Shown here in pieces: positions 7,935 to 17,453 of a stretch of 41,786 nt of DNA; position 1 is the first letter of the stretch, and every line of letters begins with the position of its first letter. Origin of the DNA: Gammaproteobacteria bacterium (GTDB lineage Bacteria > Pseudomonadota > Gammaproteobacteria > Ga0077554 > Ga007554); contig JAHFRW010000020.1 of the NCBI GenBank assembly GCA_023266055.1, forward strand, positions 1 through 41,786. The letters run 5' to 3'. The notes beneath the pieces were generated by a model. That model was not told the origin of the DNA. It saw only the letters and a program-made list of their open reading frames with translations, and did not search any database. The translations under genes and the position numbers were made by a program.

Positions 7935-10031
7935 GTGAATAAACGTCTACTTATTATCTTTGCGCTCTCACTATCGCTGTCAGCTATCGTACAGGCCGCA
8001 CCCGTACAACGGGTACAAAACCCGATTGCCGGACAATACATCGTTCTGATTAAATCAGATCAGGTACGCGGACCACAGGATCTTGGAATCGCTTCGCGAA
8101 CCCGCCCCAGCGTGTCGCAATTCGCCAATCAGCGCGCACAAACCCACGGGGCACAGGTGCATAGAATATTTGAAACTGCGGTACGTGGTTTCTCAGCAAA
8201 AATGAGCCCACGTCAGGCCGAACTACTCGCCGCCGATCCTTCCATTCTGTTGGTAGAAGAGGATCAGATCATGAGCATTAACGCTACCCAGTCCAACGCC
8301 ACGTGGGGACTGGACCGCGTCGACCAAGCTGATCTGCCGCTTAATACTACTTATACCTATAATGAAACGGCATCCAATGTACATGCCTACGTGCTTGACA
8401 CCGGTATTTTTTTCACCCATGCCGAGTTTGGTGGGCGCGCTGTACCAGGTTTTGACAGCATCGGTGATGGACGCAATGGCAACGATTGCAATGGCCATGG
8501 CACTCACGTCGCCGGCACTATCGGCGGTAACACCTATGGTATCGCCAAAGGTGTGCAACTGCATGCTGTGCGTGTACTGGACTGTACAGGTGCAGGTACC
8601 ACGTCCGGCGTGATTGCCGGGGTTGATTGGGTAGCAGCAAACCGTCAACTCCCTGCCGTGGCCAATATGAGCCTGGGTGGCGGAGCTTCCACCGCGCTCG
8701 ATAACGCCGTACGTAACGCCATCACCCGCGGCGTGAGCTTTTCTGTCGCGGCGGGTAACAGCAATGCCAACGCCTGTAACTCATCCCCGGCACGGTTAGT
8801 CCAGGCCATTACTGTAGGGGCGAGCACCGCAACTGACGCACGCGCCACCTTTTCCAATTTTGGTACCTGCCTGGATCTCTTTGCTCCAGGTGCCAACATC
8901 ACCTCCGCCTGGTATACCAGCACTACTGCCACTAACACCATCAGCGGAACGTCCATGTCCTCACCGCATACTGCCGGTGTAGCTGCACTCTATCTGTCAG
9001 CGAATCCCACCAAAACCCCTGCCGAAGTAGAGACCGCCTTGAAAGGCGTAGCAGTGGAAAAAATCACGTCAGCGGGTACCGGTTCACCAACCCTGTTGCT
9101 GCAATCATTGTTTGCCACGACTGGAGTGCGCCCAACCGTGCCACTCAATAATGGCGATACCGTCCCCAACATCACCGATGTCGCGGGTGGTGATCGTCTC
9201 TACACAATCACTGTACCAAACGGTGCAACCAACCTGAGCATCAGCAGCAGCGGTGGTGCTGGAAATGCCGATCTTTATGTACGCCTTGGCAGTGCACCAC
9301 AACTGAATACTTTTGATTGCCAATCTGCCGGTGCCAGTAACACTGAAAATTGTAGCTTTGCCACACCCACAGCCGGGGTCTATTATGCAATGCTTCACGC
9401 CACCGCAGACTATTCAGGCGTCAGCCTGAACGTGGGCTACATCCCATCAACCGCCGCCAATCAGCCACCCGTGGCAAACTTCACCACAGCAATCACAGGC
9501 CTGAGCGTACAGTTCACTGACAGCTCCAGCGATGCAGACGGCACCATCACTGGCTGGTTGTGGAACTTTGGTGACGGCAGTAGCTCCGCGTTACAGAGCC
9601 CAAGCCGTACTTACGCCGCAAGTGGTAGCTATACCGTCACGCTCGTGGTCACTGATAACAACGGTGCCAGTAACACTCGCAGCTCAATAGTTACAGTAAC
9701 ATCAGGACAGGCAGGCCAGCCTTGCACCATCTGCGAAAGCTACACTGGCACCCTGTCAGCATGGCGAACTGTTTATCAACCCAATGGCGGATCTTACGTC
9801 AGCAACGTCAGCGGTGTTCACGAAGCGTGGCTGGAAGGAGCCGCCGGTACTAACTTCAACCTGACTCTCTATCGTCTGGGTAGATATAACAGATGGAGTG
9901 CCGTTGCCACATCAACAGGTGCCACTTCCTCAGAGCATATCGTTTACAACGGTACCCCTGGCACCTACCGTTGGGGCTTGAGCAGTACATCAGGCAGCGG
10001 CACATTCAACTTCTGGATGATCCGCCCATAA
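7935..10031 (+). CDS. Secreted subtilisin-like serine protease with PPC and PKD domains
   Basis: Peptidase family S8 exoprotease of the proteinase K type. With the GTG start at 7935 (AGAGG upstream) it has 698 residues and begins with the signal peptide VNKRLLIIFALSLSLSAIVQA. An I9 propeptide follows (GQYIVLIKSDQV to SILLVEEDQIM). The catalytic triad is D155 in YVLDTGIF, H188 in NGHGTHVAGT and S340 in SGTSMSSPHTAG. Downstream come a pre-peptidase C-terminal domain (residues about 405-500), a PKD domain (VQFTDSSSDADGTITGWLWNFGDGSS) and a last beta domain of about 90 residues ending FNFWMIRP that I cannot name. An ATG at 7875 would bury the signal peptide and is less likely. A terminator follows. 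Confidence 0.93.
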   Translation: MNKRLLIIFALSLSLSAIVQAAPVQRVQNPIAGQYIVLIKSDQVRGPQDLGIASRTRPSVSQFANQRAQTHGAQVHRIFETAVRGFSAKMSPRQAELLAADPSILLVEEDQIMSINATQSNATWGLDRVDQADLPLNTTYTYNETASNVHAYVLDTGIFFTHAEFGGRAVPGFDSIGDGRNGNDCNGHGTHVAGTIGGNTYGIAKGVQLHAVRVLDCTGAGTTSGVIAGVDWVAANRQLPAVANMSLGGGASTALDNAVRNAITRGVSFSVAAGNSNANACNSSPARLVQAITVGASTATDARATFSNFGTCLDLFAPGANITSAWYTSTTATNTISGTSMSSPHTAGVAALYLSANPTKTPAEVETALKGVAVEKITSAGTGSPTLLLQSLFATTGVRPTVPLNNGDTVPNITDVAGGDRLYTITVPNGATNLSISSSGGAGNADLYVRLGSAPQLNTFDCQSAGASNTENCSFATPTAGVYYAMLHATADYSGVSLNVGYIPSTAANQPPVANFTTAITGLSVQFTDSSSDADGTITGWLWNFGDGSSSALQSPSRTYAASGSYTVTLVVTDNNGASNTRSSIVTVTSGQAGQPCTICESYTGTLSAWRTVYQPNGGSYVSNVSGVHEAWLEGAAGTNFNLTLYRLGRYNRWSAVATSTGATSSEHIVYNGTPGTYRWGLSSTSGSGTFNFWMIRP

Positions 10032-10103
10032 ATATATTGGCAACACCGATCAAACAGTGATCTGGTAACCACTAAACTCTGACACTCCATTCTCAGTAAG
10101 CAC

Positions 10104-10138
10104 AAAAAAGGCTCCACCAATAATGGTGGAGCCTTTTT
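10104..10138. terminator. Bidirectional rho-independent terminator
   Basis: A perfect 10-bp stem (GGCTCCACCA/TGGTGGAGCC, 10110-10119 and 10124-10133) closes a four-base loop and is flanked by A and T runs on both sides, so it can act in either direction. It ends the protease transcript. Confidence 0.92.
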
Positions 10139-10346
10139 AACAACCCCTGTTACGGATCTTCAGACTTACATCATGCCACCCATATCTGGCATTCCGGCCC
10201 TGGAAGTTTTAAAATGGGACGCACGCAGGATGCACTGCATTGAACGATTAAGTGCCTGGATGGCATCAAGACACTCTCTGAAATCGAGACTTTCTATCTT
10301 CCAGGTAATTTTTTCCTGCAATCTCGTTATAGGCATAACACGATCT

Positions 10347-10847
10347 ATGGCATCACCGCCACTGGAATATGAAATTGCACCGGCAGAGATGCTGGATATC
10401 ACCGATCTGGAAATATCGGCGTTGCTAACCCAGGTTTACGTCACCGGTGGATTCACGACACCCGATGAAGCCGTTGCACTGTTTGAGCCTACTGAGGTAA
10501 GACAGCGAGGAGTATTAATTGGCGCTCGTGAAAACCGATATTCCACATTAGCTGGCCTTGTTATTGTGGTGCCGCCGGACTCACCCTCCCGACGCCTGGC
10601 TGGAAACAACGAGGCCGAGCTGCACTTGCTAAGCGTGAAGCCCGAATACCGAAAGCACGGTTTAGGGCGAATGCTGATCGAAGCCGCGATCGATAAAGCA
10701 CATTGCCTGGGATGCTCAAAACTAATTTTGTGGACACAACTATCCATGAATGCAGCCCAGAGATTGTACGAATCAACCGGCTTTCACCACACTGGCAACA
10801 TGGAAAGAAATGGCCGCGACTTCAAAGTGTATGAGCGAGACCTTTAG
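10347..10847 (+). CDS. GNAT-family N-acetyltransferase
   Basis: Small acetyl-CoA-dependent acetyltransferase of unknown substrate. The fold's core is clear: AELHLLSVKPEYRKHGLGRM (strand beta4 and the acetyl-CoA loop, R..GLGR version of Q/RxxGxG/A), LIEAAIDKAHCLGCSKLILW, and NAAQRLYESTGFHHTGNMER near the end. I chose the ATG at 10347 (MASPPLEYEIAPAEM, 166 residues) because the 58 residues encoded from the earliest ATG at 10173 are unlike the family. It is convergent with the chemoreceptor gene. Confidence 0.85.
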   Translation: MASPPLEYEIAPAEMLDITDLEISALLTQVYVTGGFTTPDEAVALFEPTEVRQRGVLIGARENRYSTLAGLVIVVPPDSPSRRLAGNNEAELHLLSVKPEYRKHGLGRMLIEAAIDKAHCLGCSKLILWTQLSMNAAQRLYESTGFHHTGNMERNGRDFKVYERDL

Positions 10848-10940
10848 GCTTAACATGTGTTGTTGTCACATGCTCCCCCACACAGCAGACACGATAAAAA
10901 ATCGGGTAATCTGATAGAGACGTTCAAGCCGGGTAAATAA

Positions 10941-12593
10941 TCAGATTTTGAATTGTGACACGGTGGCCTTGAGACGACTGGCCATGGCAGCAATACTCCC
11001 GCTGACTTCGCTGACACCAATGGCTTCACGCGCGGTACCTTCGGCGATCTCGCTGATCTCAATGACGTTACGGTTCATGTCTTCAAACACAGTCATTTGC
11101 TGGTCGATTGCATTGGACACCTGAGCATTCATGTTGGACATGGTGTTCACGCCTGTGGCGATTAATTGCAGCGAATCACCCGCCAGGGAAGCCTGAGCCA
11201 CCGTACCCTTGGCTTTTTCCTGCCCTCGAGCCATCGCCTGTGCCGCGTTCAGTGAACCGGACTGCACACTCTCAATAACACTCCGGATCTCCTGGGTGGA
11301 TTGCTGGGTACGCTGCGCCAGCGTACGCACTTCATCGGCAACCACGGCAAATCCCCGTCCCTGTTCCCCAGCGCGGGCCGCCTCGATAGCGGCATTTAAC
11401 GCCAACAGATTGGTTTGCTCGGCAACGCCTCTTATCACATCCAGAATACTGCCGATGCTTTCACTATCTTGCTCCAGCTTCTTGAAAAGAGTTGCCGTCT
11501 GATTGATTTCTCCCACCAGCTCTTCAACAGAAATCACGGATTGCTGTACAACGTTTTTACCCTTGCTGGTTTCCTGATTGGTTTCAGAGGACGCGTGGGC
11601 AGCAATTTCCATGCTTTTGGCAATATCCTGCACGGTGGACGACATCTCTGTCATGGCTGTAGCCAGTTGACCAACGCGCTCGCGCTGTTGATTGACCGCC
11701 TCGGTAGTCTGAGTAACAATACGTCCAGCGCGCTTTGATTCTAAGGTCAGCGCATCGACGGACTCGGACACCTCGCGTATGGTGCCATGCATTTTATCCA
11801 TGACCTGATTAAAATAACGGCCCAGTCTGTCAATGGAATCATTACCCTGCACGGGCACACGTTTACGTAAATCGGCCTCTCCCTCAGCAATATCCTGAAA
11901 TCTGAGCTCCAGGGAATACAGGCGTGTCGCGACCATGGCACGAAATAGAAAGTGGATGAGCAATGCCACTGCAGTGGCAATGACAATCATCATCACCACC
12001 ATGCTGATCAGGGAGTTCTTTGATGAATCCTCCAACGCGGCACTCATGGCGCCCATACGTGCGTTATTTTGTTTTTCAGCGGCTGCGATATAGGCTTCTA
12101 TCGGCGCTCTATTGTAACCCAGTGTAACCATTCCCAATGTATTACCTGCATAGAGAATGGGTTGATGAATAAGAAGATCTTCACCCAACCCCGCCCGACT
12201 GCCACTGGCCGCCAATTCCGTACCGGTTTTATTTGAAATAGCGACATAGGAGATGGAAGCGTCGTCGTCGATCACCCTGACATAATCAGAAAGGGTAGAC
12301 AATGCCAGACCCGCCACGGCTTCAGGAGAAATTTGTGCGAGCAATTTTGCCACGCGCAATATCCCGGCCCGTTCCCTGGCCTCACGCTCCTTTATTTGGT
12401 CCGCAAAAATCTCTGCCACCACCTTACGGGAGTCATTCAACAAACTCTCCGACGCCGCCCTTTGCTGCCATAAAATGACAAAGGCACTCAAGGTAAACAG
12501 TATCGCCAGGCCCAGACAGATATAGGCGGTAAATTTACCTGCCACATCTAAACTGCTTTTTGAGTGATTCTGCGTATTATCTGCGTTCTTCAT
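10941..12593 (-). CDS. Methyl-accepting chemotaxis protein
   Basis: Transmembrane chemoreceptor of 550 residues. It has TM1 at about 21-43, a periplasmic sensor of about 150 residues (containing [19 protein letters not shown], probably a single Cache/PAS-like fold), TM2 at about 195-219, a HAMP linker, and a cytoplasmic signalling coil with the hairpin tip [20 protein letters not shown]. The ATG at 12593 has AAGGGGG seven bases upstream; a longer reading from 12635 is rejected. It starts 65 bases after a PhnD-like binding-protein gene on the same strand, so the binding protein may present a ligand to this receptor. No CheA/CheW gene is in the window. There is no NWETF-type methylesterase tether at the C-terminus. 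Confidence 0.95.
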   Translation of the reverse strand: MKNADNTQNHSKSSLDVAGKFTAYICLGLAILFTLSAFVILWQQRAASESLLNDSRKVVAEIFADQIKEREARERAGILRVAKLLAQISPEAVAGLALSTLSDYVRVIDDDASISYVAISNKTGTELAASGSRAGLGEDLLIHQPILYAGNTLGMVTLGYNRAPIEAYIAAAEKQNNARMGAMSAALEDSSKNSLISMVVMMIVIATAVALLIHFLFRAMVATRLYSLELRFQDIAEGEADLRKRVPVQGNDSIDRLGRYFNQVMDKMHGTIREVSESVDALTLESKRAGRIVTQTTEAVNQQRERVGQLATAMTEMSSTVQDIAKSMEIAAHASSETNQETSKGKNVVQQSVISVEELVGEINQTATLFKKLEQDSESIGSILDVIRGVAEQTNLLALNAAIEAARAGEQGRGFAVVADEVRTLAQRTQQSTQEIRSVIESVQSGSLNAAQAMARGQEKAKGTVAQASLAGDSLQLIATGVNTMSNMNAQVSNAIDQQMTVFEDMNRNVIEISEIAEGTAREAIGVSEVSGSIAAMASRLKATVSQFKI

Positions 12594-12658
12594 AAACGAC
12601 CCCCTTATTGGACGTCCATGTCCACCTGCAACCATAATCCTGTGCTATTCCGTGCAAA

Positions 12659-13528
12659 TTAACCTGCATAAGGCGCGACTTTAAGTGCCTTCAGTGCAGC
12701 CTTCATTCCATCCAAGCTGAGGGGTTCGACGAAACCATCGATACCCGCACTTTTTGCGGCTGCATCACCGTCCTTCAAACTCAGAATGGATTTTTTTATT
12801 TTTGCGGCTAAATCATCCGGTAATTTTTTAGCGGCCACCATGAACCATTCAGGATAAAGAGCGGTACTATGAGCAAGCGGTAATTCATCTTTTCTTTCAT
12901 CAACAATGATAAAATCATCCATGGAAATTTTGCCTTCCTTCTGCATGGACTCCAATAATCCGCTCCTTATAAAGCCTGCATCTACCAAGCCAGACTTTAC
13001 TGCAAGAGGAATGTCATCCTGTTTTTTAGACTCAGTGAATGATGAAAAATCCGCTGCATTTACCCCCTTTTGCATCACATGGTAGGTTTGAAAAACCCAT
13101 GCGCCTGCAGACACACCAAATTGATATGCAAGAACACTCTTGCCTTTAAGATCGGACGACTTATTGATGCCGCTACCCTTCTTTGAAATAATCACACCTG
13201 CAAATTTCGACGTGCCTTTTGCGCTCATCGTGGCCAGTGGTTTGGCACCAAATCTTTCCGTTACAATCACGGCCGCAACAGGATTCGCCAATATAAAATC
13301 TACATCGCCACTCTCAAAAGCAGCATCTATTTTTGCAGGTGGCAAAGGCACCAGCTCAATGGACTTGCCCACCGCCTTGCTCATATGCTCGGTCAACGCT
13401 TCCCATTTCTGGGCTTCTAGTGGACCGCGCGGTGCATTGACTGCGAAGCGTAAGTCAGCTGCATGACCCAAGGTGGAAAATAATAACGCCCCTGTACCCA
13501 ATACCCGTAACCAACTATTCATCTTCAT
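12659..13528 (-). CDS. PhnD-like periplasmic substrate-binding protein
   Basis: Periplasmic binding protein of the phosphate/phosphonate (PhnD, PBP type 2) superfamily. Residues 1-23 form a signal peptide ending GHA, then DLRFAVNAPRGP, the LPPAKIDAAFESGDVDFILAN segment and the second-lobe stretch LKGKSVLAYQFGVSAGAWVF to DAGFIRSGLLESM. No ABC permease or ATPase gene is next to it; the neighbours are a chemoreceptor and c-di-GMP genes. A sensory role is therefore likelier than transport. The ligand cannot be read from sequence. Confidence 0.85.
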   Translation of the reverse strand: MKMNSWLRVLGTGALLFSTLGHAADLRFAVNAPRGPLEAQKWEALTEHMSKAVGKSIELVPLPPAKIDAAFESGDVDFILANPVAAVIVTERFGAKPLATMSAKGTSKFAGVIISKKGSGINKSSDLKGKSVLAYQFGVSAGAWVFQTYHVMQKGVNAADFSSFTESKKQDDIPLAVKSGLVDAGFIRSGLLESMQKEGKISMDDFIIVDERKDELPLAHSTALYPEWFMVAAKKLPDDLAAKIKKSILSLKDGDAAAKSAGIDGFVEPLSLDGMKAALKALKVAPYAG

Positions 13529-13736
13529 ATCAATACTGACCTCACTGAAAGTCCTGCTTACTGTTTGCCCACGCCAACCACAAGAGTTCGACCTGCTAGC
13601 AAATAGCGACCCGCAAGCACATTCCTTTAGGCGTCACTCACCCTGTTATTCTCAGCACAAAAAAAACCAGTTTATGATTATTTTCTAATGTATCTTCCGG
13701 ATTGCGGCAGGAATAAACAACGACGCAGGATTACAA

Positions 13737-14717
13737 TCATTCCGATGCTTCACTGGACGAGGTATTTTCTTCATGGTAGACGGTAACGCGATTTCGACCG
13801 GAAAATTTGGATTGATAAAGTGCCGTATCCGCACGCCGAATCAATTCCTCATAACGGGGAATACCAGGCACCAATTGAGACACGCCGAGGCTGATGGTCA
13901 CAGGCAACGCCAGTTCACCGAAAGTCACAGGATGGGATCCCATGGCCTGACACAGGCGTTCGGCAACGATCAAGGCACCTTCCCACGGTGTCTCGGGGAG
14001 CACAACCGCAAATTCCTCACCGCCATAACGGGCAAAGGTATCGATATCACGCAAACATCCACGCAGACGTCTGGCAGTATTGCGTAACACGTCATCCCCC
14101 GCCAGATGGCCATGGGTATCATTGACATTTTTGAAATGATCGATATCAAGCATGATCAACGATATCATGTTGCCATAGCGCTGTGCACGACTGAACTCCT
14201 GGCTCAACAAATGCTCCAGATAGCGACGATTATAGACGCCTGTCAAACCATCGCGATTACTGGCATCGGCAAGAGAACGCAGGGCATTTCTAAGCATGCT
14301 CTGGGAGATGCTGGTGTCTGTCACATCAAAAAGGGTAATGCAGACGTAAACAACTTCATCATTCGCATCCTTCACGGGCAGGAAGGTGCAATTTTGATTC
14401 ATTGCATCAATGCCGCCGGTGACCGGGCGATTATGTCGAAAGTGAAACAGGTAAGGTCGTTGTTCCCACGACGTAAAGGAAAAATTCTTGATGACAAAAA
14501 CATTGGTGATCTTGCGTTCCAGCCACGTAGCCGGTAATTCAGGGAAGCTCTTGAACAGGTTCTGCCCCACGACCTCTGCCGCAGAACGACCACTGTTGGT
14601 TTCCATGAAACGATTCCACAACACAACATTCATGTCACGATCAACAACAAGAACACCCACACTGACCCGATCAACAATGAAGTCAAGCAATTCAGGTGAT
14701 GGTACAGGACGTTCCAT
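13737..14717 (-). CDS. PAS-GGDEF diguanylate cyclase
   Basis: Makes the second messenger c-di-GMP from two GTP. The 326 residues comprise an N-terminal PAS domain (about 8-130; VDRVSVGVLVVDRDMNVVLW), a short helical linker, and a GGDEF domain (about 155-315) starting RDGLTGVYNRRYLEHLL. The active-site motif is GGEEF at 232-236. An inhibitory I-site RxxD (RDID, 223-226) precedes it by the standard five residues, so product inhibition is expected. Its ATG overlaps the CheC stop by one base (TAATG), placing it as third gene of a translationally coupled operon with a receiver and CheC. Confidence 0.95.
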   Translation of the reverse strand: MERPVPSPELLDFIVDRVSVGVLVVDRDMNVVLWNRFMETNSGRSAAEVVGQNLFKSFPELPATWLERKITNVFVIKNFSFTSWEQRPYLFHFRHNRPVTGGIDAMNQNCTFLPVKDANDEVVYVCITLFDVTDTSISQSMLRNALRSLADASNRDGLTGVYNRRYLEHLLSQEFSRAQRYGNMISLIMLDIDHFKNVNDTHGHLAGDDVLRNTARRLRGCLRDIDTFARYGGEEFAVVLPETPWEGALIVAERLCQAMGSHPVTFGELALPVTISLGVSQLVPGIPRYEELIRRADTALYQSKFSGRNRVTVYHEENTSSSEASE

Positions 14718-15331
14718 TACAATGCCGCCATAAACCGTTCCAGCGACTGTCGTAGCGACTCAATACCATCTTCAGCCATAAGAATGAGCAAATGGCTTTT
14801 GAAATCACTGTTTTCGAGGCCAAAATTAACCTCAACCAGCAGACTGTACTCCCAAGGCAGCTTTTCCGGCACCAATACTGTTTCCAATACAACACGCTCA
14901 GCCATGATGGAGGGTGGAGAAAAACTGAGATCCACCCCAAATTGCGCACCAATACCACCAATGCAGGCACCAATCAGAACATTGCCCACATCAAGCAGTA
15001 ACTCCTGCTCACCCGAAGTGCTTAACTCGGAGGCGTACCCCATGAGAACGGCGAGATCCAGGCATCCACTGGAGCCAAACAATACAATCGCTTCACCATT
15101 CAGATTATCGTAAAATGACTGACGCACTGCGGTTACGACTTCGCGATCATCGACCATGCCGTAAACTGTCTTTATGATTTCAGAGACATGTACCAGACGA
15201 ATGCGGGGCACCGAAAGTTCAACAAAAACATCCAGCGTCCGTGCCAGACTGTCACCCGCCTGACCCATGGCGATATTAACAATCTCCTGAAGAGCATCCG
15301 TCTGGTCAGACGTGAGCGGGGCGATGCTCAT
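14717..15331 (-). CDS. CheC-type response-regulator phosphatase
   Basis: CheC/CheX/FliY-family phosphatase that removes phosphate from a CheY-like receiver. Both active-site motifs of the form (D/S)xxxExxN-x22-P are present. The first is exact (D12, E16, N19, P42). The second is conservatively altered (E110, D114, N117, P140). Presence of both repeats marks it as CheC rather than CheX. It overlaps the upstream receiver gene by four bases and the downstream diguanylate cyclase gene by one base, so the receiver encoded next door is the obvious substrate. Confidence 0.88.
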   Translation of the reverse strand: MSIAPLTSDQTDALQEIVNIAMGQAGDSLARTLDVFVELSVPRIRLVHVSEIIKTVYGMVDDREVVTAVRQSFYDNLNGEAIVLFGSSGCLDLAVLMGYASELSTSGEQELLLDVGNVLIGACIGGIGAQFGVDLSFSPPSIMAERVVLETVLVPEKLPWEYSLLVEVNFGLENSDFKSHLLILMAEDGIESLRQSLERFMAAL

Positions 15332-15693
15332 AGTATGCCGTAATCCTTCAAAATCTTCGTCACCTGTTCAGTACTGACCGGCTTCTTGATAAACGCCATG
15401 GCACCCAACGATTGCACTCGTTCCTGAGCCTTGGGTTGAATGTCGGCAGACACCACAATCACAAAACTGTTCATGCCTTCCCGCTTTAAATTCTCCAGCA
15501 CGGCATACCCGTCCATCACCGGCATGGTCAGATCCAGGAACATGACATCCGCCTTACCGGTGCGGTAAGCTTCCAGCGCCTCCACGCCATTAGCCGCCTG
15601 TGTGATTTCAACATCCCAACCCGGTGGTAATGATTTAATCATGAGTTTACGCGACAGTGAGGAATCGTCGACAATAGTAATCGGCGTTGACAT
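15328..15693 (-). CDS. CheY-like single-domain response regulator
   Basis: Stand-alone receiver domain of 121 residues. Acidic pocket D9/D10 (IVDDSS), phosphoacceptor D54 in VMFLDLTMPVMDGY, the switch serine at S82 (VVSAD) and the conserved lysine in AFIKKPVS are all present, so it should be phosphorylatable. It has no output domain. GGAG stands about nine bases before the ATG. It is the first gene of a tightly overlapping receiver-CheC-diguanylate cyclase operon. The cognate kinase is not in the window. Confidence 0.93.
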   Translation of the reverse strand: MSTPITIVDDSSLSRKLMIKSLPPGWDVEITQAANGVEALEAYRTGKADVMFLDLTMPVMDGYAVLENLKREGMNSFVIVVSADIQPKAQERVQSLGAMAFIKKPVSTEQVTKILKDYGIL

Positions 15694-15999
15694 CTCAGAT
15701 AGACTCCAATTCTTGGTAAAGCTCCAATGTAGACACCACCCGGCAAACCCCTATGTCCATAAATAACGGCCTCATCCCAAAAAAGTTGAACAATCTTTCC
15801 TCCTCTGTGGAGCTGGATCAGATACTATCTCAGTGCCCTTACCCATGCCCCATTGACAATCAACCCCTGTATACCGATGATACAAACCTGTACATGATGA
15901 CACACCCACACTCCAATGCCTTACTGTTGCCTAAGCACACAACTTCATTCGTATCAATATTAGACAATCTGTACGCTCGCCAGATCAGGAAATGGCTCC
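15694..15999. other. Intergenic region between divergent receiver and MocR genes
   Basis: Should hold the promoters of both divergent genes. An open 95-codon plus-strand frame (15753-16040) overlaps the MocR start, lacks a ribosome site and has no recognisable domain, so I do not call it a gene. No clear operator palindrome was seen. Confidence 0.5.
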
Positions 16000-17412
16000 A
16001 TGGACACTTTATACGCGCGCATAGCCCAGCATATCACTGAGCAGATTAACAACCACACGTATCGCGCAGGCGACCGCATTCTCTCCGTGCGCCGTCTCAG
16101 CACGCAGCTTGACGTCAGCATTTCCACCGCCCTGGAAGCCTACCGTGCCCTGGAAAATCAGGGGCTGATCGAAGCACGACCCCAGTCCGGTTATTACGTA
16201 CGTACGCAAACCACCTCTCTACCCCCCCAACCAGCCATGTCCAACCCATCGGCATCACCTGAGTCAGTCAGTGTCAGTCAACTGACCATGCGCATGCTAA
16301 ATGCCGTCAATCTGCCCGACATCATTCAGCTCGGTGCCGCCGTACCCCACTCGACATTTTTACCTACACCGCAATTGCACCGTGCATTGATCAACATCAT
16401 CCGGCACCACGGGGATCAGGGTGCCGCCTACGAACTCCCGCAAGGTAGTCATGACTTGCGCGTACAAATTGCGCGACGTGCCGTAGACAGCGGTTGCAGC
16501 CTGTCACCAGACGATATCATTATTACCACTGGTTGTCAGGAAGCCCTGCATTTGTCGCTGCGCGCCGTGGCACGTGCTGGCGATACTATCGCCATCGAAT
16601 CTCCAACGTATCATGGTCTGCTGCAAGCCATCGAATCGCTGGGCATGAAAGCACTGGAAATACCCACCCATCCGCAACAAGGCATCAGCCTTGATGCCTT
16701 GCGTCTGGCCATAGAACAATGGCCGATCAAAGCCTGCGCTCTGGCAACCAACTTCAGCAATCCTTTGGGGTGTTCCCTGCCTGACCAGAAAAAACAACAA
16801 TTGGTCGCGCTGCTCAGCGCACACAATATTCCGCTGATCGAAGACGATATTCACGGCGATTTGGGATTTTCATCCCCCCGACCCAAAACCGCCAAGGCCT
16901 ATGACCGTACCGGACATGTACTGCTATGCTCATCTTTTTCCAAAACACTGGCTCCCGGGTTCCGGGTTGGCTGGATCGTGCCAGGGTATTACAAAACCGA
17001 CATTATCCATCTCAAATCCGTAACCACCATGGGCACCGCCACCTTGCCACAACTGGCCATCGCCACCTTTCTGTCCAAAGGGGGCTACGACCGCTATCTG
17101 CGCAAGGCACGCCACGAATACGCCACTCAAATCGCTCGTGTCACACACACCATCAGCACATCATTTCCCACCGGCACCAAAGTCACCCAACCCGGTGGCG
17201 GCTTCGTACTGTGGCTGGAATTGCCGGAAAACGTCAATGCCCTGACATTGCAACAACACGCATTGATGCAAAAAATCAGTATCGCACCCGGCCCGATGTT
17301 CTCGGCAAAACAAAAATATCAACACTGCATTCGCCTCAACTGCGCTACTCCGTGGAGCGACAAAATGGAACAGGCGATCCGGACATTGGGGCAGTTGGCA
17401 GCGCAGCAATAA
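16000..17412 (+). CDS. MocR-type (GntR-aminotransferase) transcriptional regulator
   Basis: Regulator built from a GntR winged helix fused to a fold-type I aminotransferase domain. Residues about 1-70 are the DNA-binding part (YRAGDRILSVRRLSTQLDVS, then STALEAYRALENQGLIEARP). Residues about 100-465 are the PLP domain with TTGCQEALHLSLRAVARAGD, NFSNPLGCSLP, IEDDIHGDL and the PLP lysine K315 in SSFSKTLAPGFRVGW. The 470-residue length matches the family. Members control vitamin B6, GABA or amino-acid genes, but no such neighbour is present; the target is unknown. It is convergent with a GFA-family gene. Confidence 0.92.
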   Translation: MDTLYARIAQHITEQINNHTYRAGDRILSVRRLSTQLDVSISTALEAYRALENQGLIEARPQSGYYVRTQTTSLPPQPAMSNPSASPESVSVSQLTMRMLNAVNLPDIIQLGAAVPHSTFLPTPQLHRALINIIRHHGDQGAAYELPQGSHDLRVQIARRAVDSGCSLSPDDIIITTGCQEALHLSLRAVARAGDTIAIESPTYHGLLQAIESLGMKALEIPTHPQQGISLDALRLAIEQWPIKACALATNFSNPLGCSLPDQKKQQLVALLSAHNIPLIEDDIHGDLGFSSPRPKTAKAYDRTGHVLLCSSFSKTLAPGFRVGWIVPGYYKTDIIHLKSVTTMGTATLPQLAIATFLSKGGYDRYLRKARHEYATQIARVTHTISTSFPTGTKVTQPGGGFVLWLELPENVNALTLQQHALMQKISIAPGPMFSAKQKYQHCIRLNCATPWSDKMEQAIRTLGQLAAQQ

Positions 17413-17453
17413 TGGCAAAAGATCCGTACAACGGTTTCCCGATACTCTCTAAA

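Noticed and set aside
10166-10402. 78-codon minus-strand frame opposite the GNAT region
   Set aside because: Only its last ten residues look meaningful (groEL-like tail); the rest has no family character.
15753-16040. 95-codon plus-strand frame before the MocR gene
   Set aside because: No ribosome site or recognisable domain, and it overlaps the MocR start by 41 bases.
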